Source: Cohnella endophytica
GTDB taxonomy: Bacteria > Bacillota > Bacilli > Paenibacillales > Paenibacillaceae
Length of the DNA stretch: 64,000 bases
Assembly: GCF_003628305.1 (NCBI RefSeq)
Contig: NZ_RBZM01000010.1
Span: forward strand, 220,026-284,025
Direction: 5' to 3'
Shown here piece by piece: positions 61,854-64,000 of the stretch; the stretch's first letter is position 1; each line of letters begins with the position of its first letter. The notes below the pieces were generated by a model. The model saw only the letters and a program-made list of their open reading frames with translations. It was not told where the DNA came from and did not search any database. The position numbers were made by a program, and so were the translations under genes.

Positions 61854-62165
61854 ATGAACAACATGAACCAAATGATGAAGCAAGTGAAGAAGATGCAAGA
61901 GCAAATGATGAAAGCTCAAGAAGAGCTGGGAACCAAGACGATCGAAGGCACGGCGGGCGGCGGAGTCGTAACCGTGTCCATCAACGGCCACAAGAAACTT
62001 CTCGATATTAAGATCAAGCCGGAAGCCGTCGATCCTGAAGACGTGGAAATGTTGCAAGACCTCGTTCTTACGGCCGTTAACGACGCGTTGTCGAAAGCGG
62101 ATGAACTCGCTAACCAAGACATGAGCAAATACACCGGCGGAATGAAAATCCCAGGATTATTCTAA
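61854..62165 (+). CDS. yaaK: YbaB/EbfC nucleoid-associated protein
   Basis: 103 residues: helical MNQMMKQVKKMQEQMMKAQE, core GGGVVTVSINGHKKLLDIKI, and the C-terminal KYTGGMKIPGLF tail, as in the family. Small dimeric DNA-binding protein. Between dnaX and recR as usual. Confidence 0.95.
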   Translation: MNNMNQMMKQVKKMQEQMMKAQEELGTKTIEGTAGGGVVTVSINGHKKLLDIKIKPEAVDPEDVEMLQDLVLTAVNDALSKADELANQDMSKYTGGMKIPGLF

Positions 62166-62201
62166 ACCCCCGCAAACGATAAATAGAGGAGACTGGAGCC
62201 C

Positions 62202-62801
62202 TTGTTTTATCCAGAACCGATTGCCAAGCTGATCGACTCCTTCTCCCGCCTTCCGGGCATCGGGCCGAAGACGGCCGCCAGGCTCGCTTTTTACGTGTTG
62301 CGAATGAAGGAAGAAGACGTGATCGATTTCGCGAAGGCGTTGGTTAACGTCAAGAGGAATCTCACCTATTGCTCCATTTGCTGCAATATTACCGATACGG
62401 ACCCTTGCCGGATTTGTTCGGATAAGTCCAGGGACGTATCGGTCATCTGCGTCGTCCAGGAGCCGAAGGACTTGGTGGCGATGGAGAGGACCCGCGAATT
62501 CAACGGCCATTACCATGTGCTGAACGGCGCGATCTCTCCGATGGACGGCCTCGGACCCGATGACATCCGGATCGCCGAATTGGTGCGCAGACTGGGCGAT
62601 GATACCGTGCAAGAGCTCATCTTGGCTACGAACCCCAACATTGAGGGAGAAGCTACCGCGATGTACCTTTCCCGTCTCGTGAAGCCGTTCGGCATTAAAG
62701 TGACTCGCATCGCTCATGGACTTCCGGTCGGAGGAGATTTGGAGTACGCGGACGAAGTGACGATTTCCAAAGCCTTAGAAGGCCGGAGAGAGCTTTATTA
62801 G
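62202..62801 (+). CDS. recR: Recombination mediator RecR
   Basis: 199 residues from a TTG start (GGAGCC region upstream; ATG not available). Helix-hairpin-helix LPGIGPKTAARLA, zinc-binding CSICCNITDTDPCRIC, Toprim domain VICVVQEPKDLVAMER and ATNPNIEGEATAMYL, Walker-like tail. Works with RecF/RecO to load RecA at gaps. Confidence 0.97.
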   Translation: MFYPEPIAKLIDSFSRLPGIGPKTAARLAFYVLRMKEEDVIDFAKALVNVKRNLTYCSICCNITDTDPCRICSDKSRDVSVICVVQEPKDLVAMERTREFNGHYHVLNGAISPMDGLGPDDIRIAELVRRLGDDTVQELILATNPNIEGEATAMYLSRLVKPFGIKVTRIAHGLPVGGDLEYADEVTISKALEGRRELY

Positions 62802-62842
62802 CGGTATGGCGGAATTGGCGGTAATAACGAACTTATACAATG

Positions 62843-62867
62843 AGGCGCCCCTGGGCGTCTTTTTTTC
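62843..62867 (+). terminator. Terminator after recR
   Basis: GGCGCC-loop-GGCGTC followed by seven T. Confidence 0.85.
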
Positions 62868-62970
62868 GTAGTTGAGTCAGGTTGGAGTTCTAATCGATTC
62901 GTCCCGTGTATACATATAGTAATGGGTTGTCCCAATGGGCTGCCCCTTGCGAGACGCGGGAGGGATCGTC

Positions 62971-63228
62971 GTGGTCTGGAATAAGAAACGGGAATCGGCG
63001 CCGGTACAGTCGATCGAACAACAAAGGCTGGTTGCGGATATTCGCAAAGCGGAGCATGAACGGAGCGTCGCGGAGTGGAGGTTCCATTACGCGCTCGGCG
63101 AAGATCAAGTGGATTATGCGATCTATTGTCTCGAAGCAGCGGAGAAAAAGCTTAGCATGCTTCATAAACAAGCGAAGTGGCATTGGAACAATGTCTCCGT
63201 TATCAAGGAAAGCGAGGGGGCGGGATGA
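62971..63228 (+). CDS. yaaL: YaaL-like DUF2508 protein
   Basis: 85 residues from the GTG at 62971, with GGGAGGGA just upstream. Highly charged and helical: IEQQRLVADIRKAEHERSVA, EWRFHYALGEDQVDYAIYCL. Length, composition and place between recR and bofA match B. subtilis yaaL. Function unknown. Its stop overlaps the bofA start. Confidence 0.82.
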   Translation: MVWNKKRESAPVQSIEQQRLVADIRKAEHERSVAEWRFHYALGEDQVDYAIYCLEAAEKKLSMLHKQAKWHWNNVSVIKESEGAG

Positions 63229-63491
63229 AAACGTTCTGGCTCGCGCTGTTAGTCGTATCGGGCGTATCGCTGGGTTACGTGCTTATTAGACGGAAAGCCC
63301 CCAAAGGTTGGTTGATGCGCTTTGGATTGCATCTGGTCATGGCGGCGTTGGCGTTATATGCGCTGAACTTCTCCGGTTGGGTGAACGGGTGGTATGTCCC
63401 TCTAAATCCCTTCACGATCGGGACTGTCGCGGTGCTGGGCGTTCCGGGAGTCGGTCTGGTGCTAGGCTTGCAATGGGCGTTACTTGTATGA
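63225..63491 (+). CDS. bofA: BofA, inhibitor of pro-sigma-K processing
   Basis: 88 residues with two to three TM segments (FWLALLVVSGVSLGYVLI, LVMAALALYALNFSG, VAVLGVPGVGLVLGLQWAL). The NPFTIGTVAVLGVPGV motif is the BofA signature. In the mother cell it holds SpoIVFB inactive with SpoIVFA. ATGA overlap with yaaL. A hairpin AAGGAACC/GGTTCTTT at 63491-63516 ends the unit. Confidence 0.93.
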   Translation: MKTFWLALLVVSGVSLGYVLIRRKAPKGWLMRFGLHLVMAALALYALNFSGWVNGWYVPLNPFTIGTVAVLGVPGVGLVLGLQWALLV

Positions 63492-63581
63492 AGGAACCTG
63501 CGGGAGCGGGTTCTTTGTTCGTTGCATGCTTGGCCGAATGTAGGGAAGACTTTAAGGAGTGAAAAAAGTTTACGAAAATGG

Positions 63582-63611
63582 TTGACGGGCACTTGGCGGA
63601 CGTGATATATT
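63582..63611 (+). promoter_or_regulatory. rRNA operon promoter P1
   Basis: TTGACG (63582-63587) and TATATT (63606-63611), 18-base spacer. Confidence 0.7.
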
Positions 63612-63678
63612 ATTTCTCGCGCCTGATGGACACATCGGTCGGCTCGAGAGAAAGAAGTTAACTGGTAGAAATTACTTG

Positions 63679-63708
63679 TTGCAATCGAGGTAGGCGCTGT
63701 GATATATT
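63679..63708 (+). promoter_or_regulatory. rRNA operon promoter P2
   Basis: TTGCAA (63679-63684) and TATATT (63703-63708), 18-base spacer; shares GTGATATATTA with P1. The leader that follows holds the TGTTCTTTGAAAACTGA processing/boxA-type segment at about 63754. Confidence 0.7.
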
Positions 63709-63884
63709 AATCAAGTCGCCGTTAGCGCGGACGACGAAAAACGAAACACAAATTGTTCTTTGAAAACTGAACATTGAGCGTAAGAAACAAACAATCGTCG
63801 AGGTCGACTTTCGAGTCGGCGGAGACAAACCAGCAATACAGATTGAGCCTCAAAGGCTCTTTAATAAGAAGCTTCGGCTTCACT

Positions 63885-64000
63885 ATTATGGAGAGTTTGA
63901 TCCTGGCTCAGGACGAACGCTGGCGGCGTGCCTAATACATGCAAGTCGAACGAATCTAGAAGTTAGCTTGCTAACTTCTAGGTTAGTGGCGGACGGGTGA
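63885..64000 (+). rRNA. rrs: 16S ribosomal RNA, 5' end (cut by window edge)
   Basis: The universal 27F site AGAGTTTGATCCTGGCTCAG begins at 63892, followed by GACGAACGCTGGCGGCGTGC and GTGGCGGACGGGTGA. The gene continues past the window. Same place after bofA as rrnA in B. subtilis. Confidence 0.98.

Noticed and set aside
63492..63884. tRNA genes near the rRNA operon start
   Set aside because: No cloverleaf or TTCGAATCC-type T-arm is seen; the stretch holds promoters and the rRNA leader only.

Overview
The window reads as a chromosomal piece of a moderately GC-rich, endospore-forming Bacillota, most likely a Paenibacillaceae member (Cohnella/Paenibacillus type). Evidence: the sporulation genes spo0F and bofA, a Bacillus-type large SRP RNA, strong AGGAGG-type ribosome binding sites with many TTG/GTG starts, YesM/YesN-type sugar regulators, and blocks that I recall being in the same order in Bacillus subtilis: ywhD/pbpG/speE/speB, ywiB-argS, rpoE-pyrG-spo0F-fbaA-murA-rho, rpmE, and scr-dnaX-yaaK-recR-yaaL-bofA-rrn. 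Genus assignment is inference; no database search was possible.

Layout. 1-3440: a cut methyltransferase, then an esterase / extradiol dioxygenase / SDR operon divergent from an XRE-cupin regulator. 3440-9810: an accessory stretch with an iron flavour: a cluster of short palindromes, an IsdG-like monooxygenase, a tight three-gene operon (PaaK-like adenylate-forming enzyme, SbnA-like and SbnB-like L-2,3-diaminopropionate enzymes), a YheC/D ATP-grasp protein, a zinc-ribbon protein and a solitary Fur-box-controlled siderophore ABC ATPase. 9903-13306: MoxR/DUF58/DUF4129-like operon. 13409-19642: NlpC/P60 hydrolase behind a c-di-AMP (ydaO) riboswitch, membrane protein, M1 peptidase, second palindrome cluster, HelD.

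19885-34282: the ywhD-pbpG-speE-speB block, split by about 10 kb holding a double-kinase hybrid sensor with a SARP-type regulator, and an LnrJKLMN-like two-component plus ABC-2 exporter. 34595-38808: two divergent arginyl-tRNA synthetase genes, one behind a T-box, the other behind ywiB. 38821-48417: subtilase, rpoE, pyrG with a CTP-sensing leader, spo0F with a sigma-H-like promoter, fbaA, murA, rho and a radical SAM gene. 48539-57367: an inverted carbohydrate locus (YesN/YesM regulators, binding protein, two permeases, GH127 beta-L-arabinofuranosidase, GH2 remnant) inserted between the rho block and rpmE. 57617-64000: rpmE, a lipoprotein, SRP RNA, a sporulation-type kinase, dnaX, yaaK, recR, yaaL, bofA and the start of an rRNA operon with two promoters.

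The best candidate for something undescribed is the compact adenylation/diaminopropionate operon at 4226-7398 and its possible link to the divergent ATP-grasp gene. Next come the double-kinase/SARP pair and the two intergenic palindrome clusters. Several RNA-level controls (ydaO, T-box, pyrG reiterative-start leader, a terminator that doubles as a ribosome binding site) are visible directly in the sequence.
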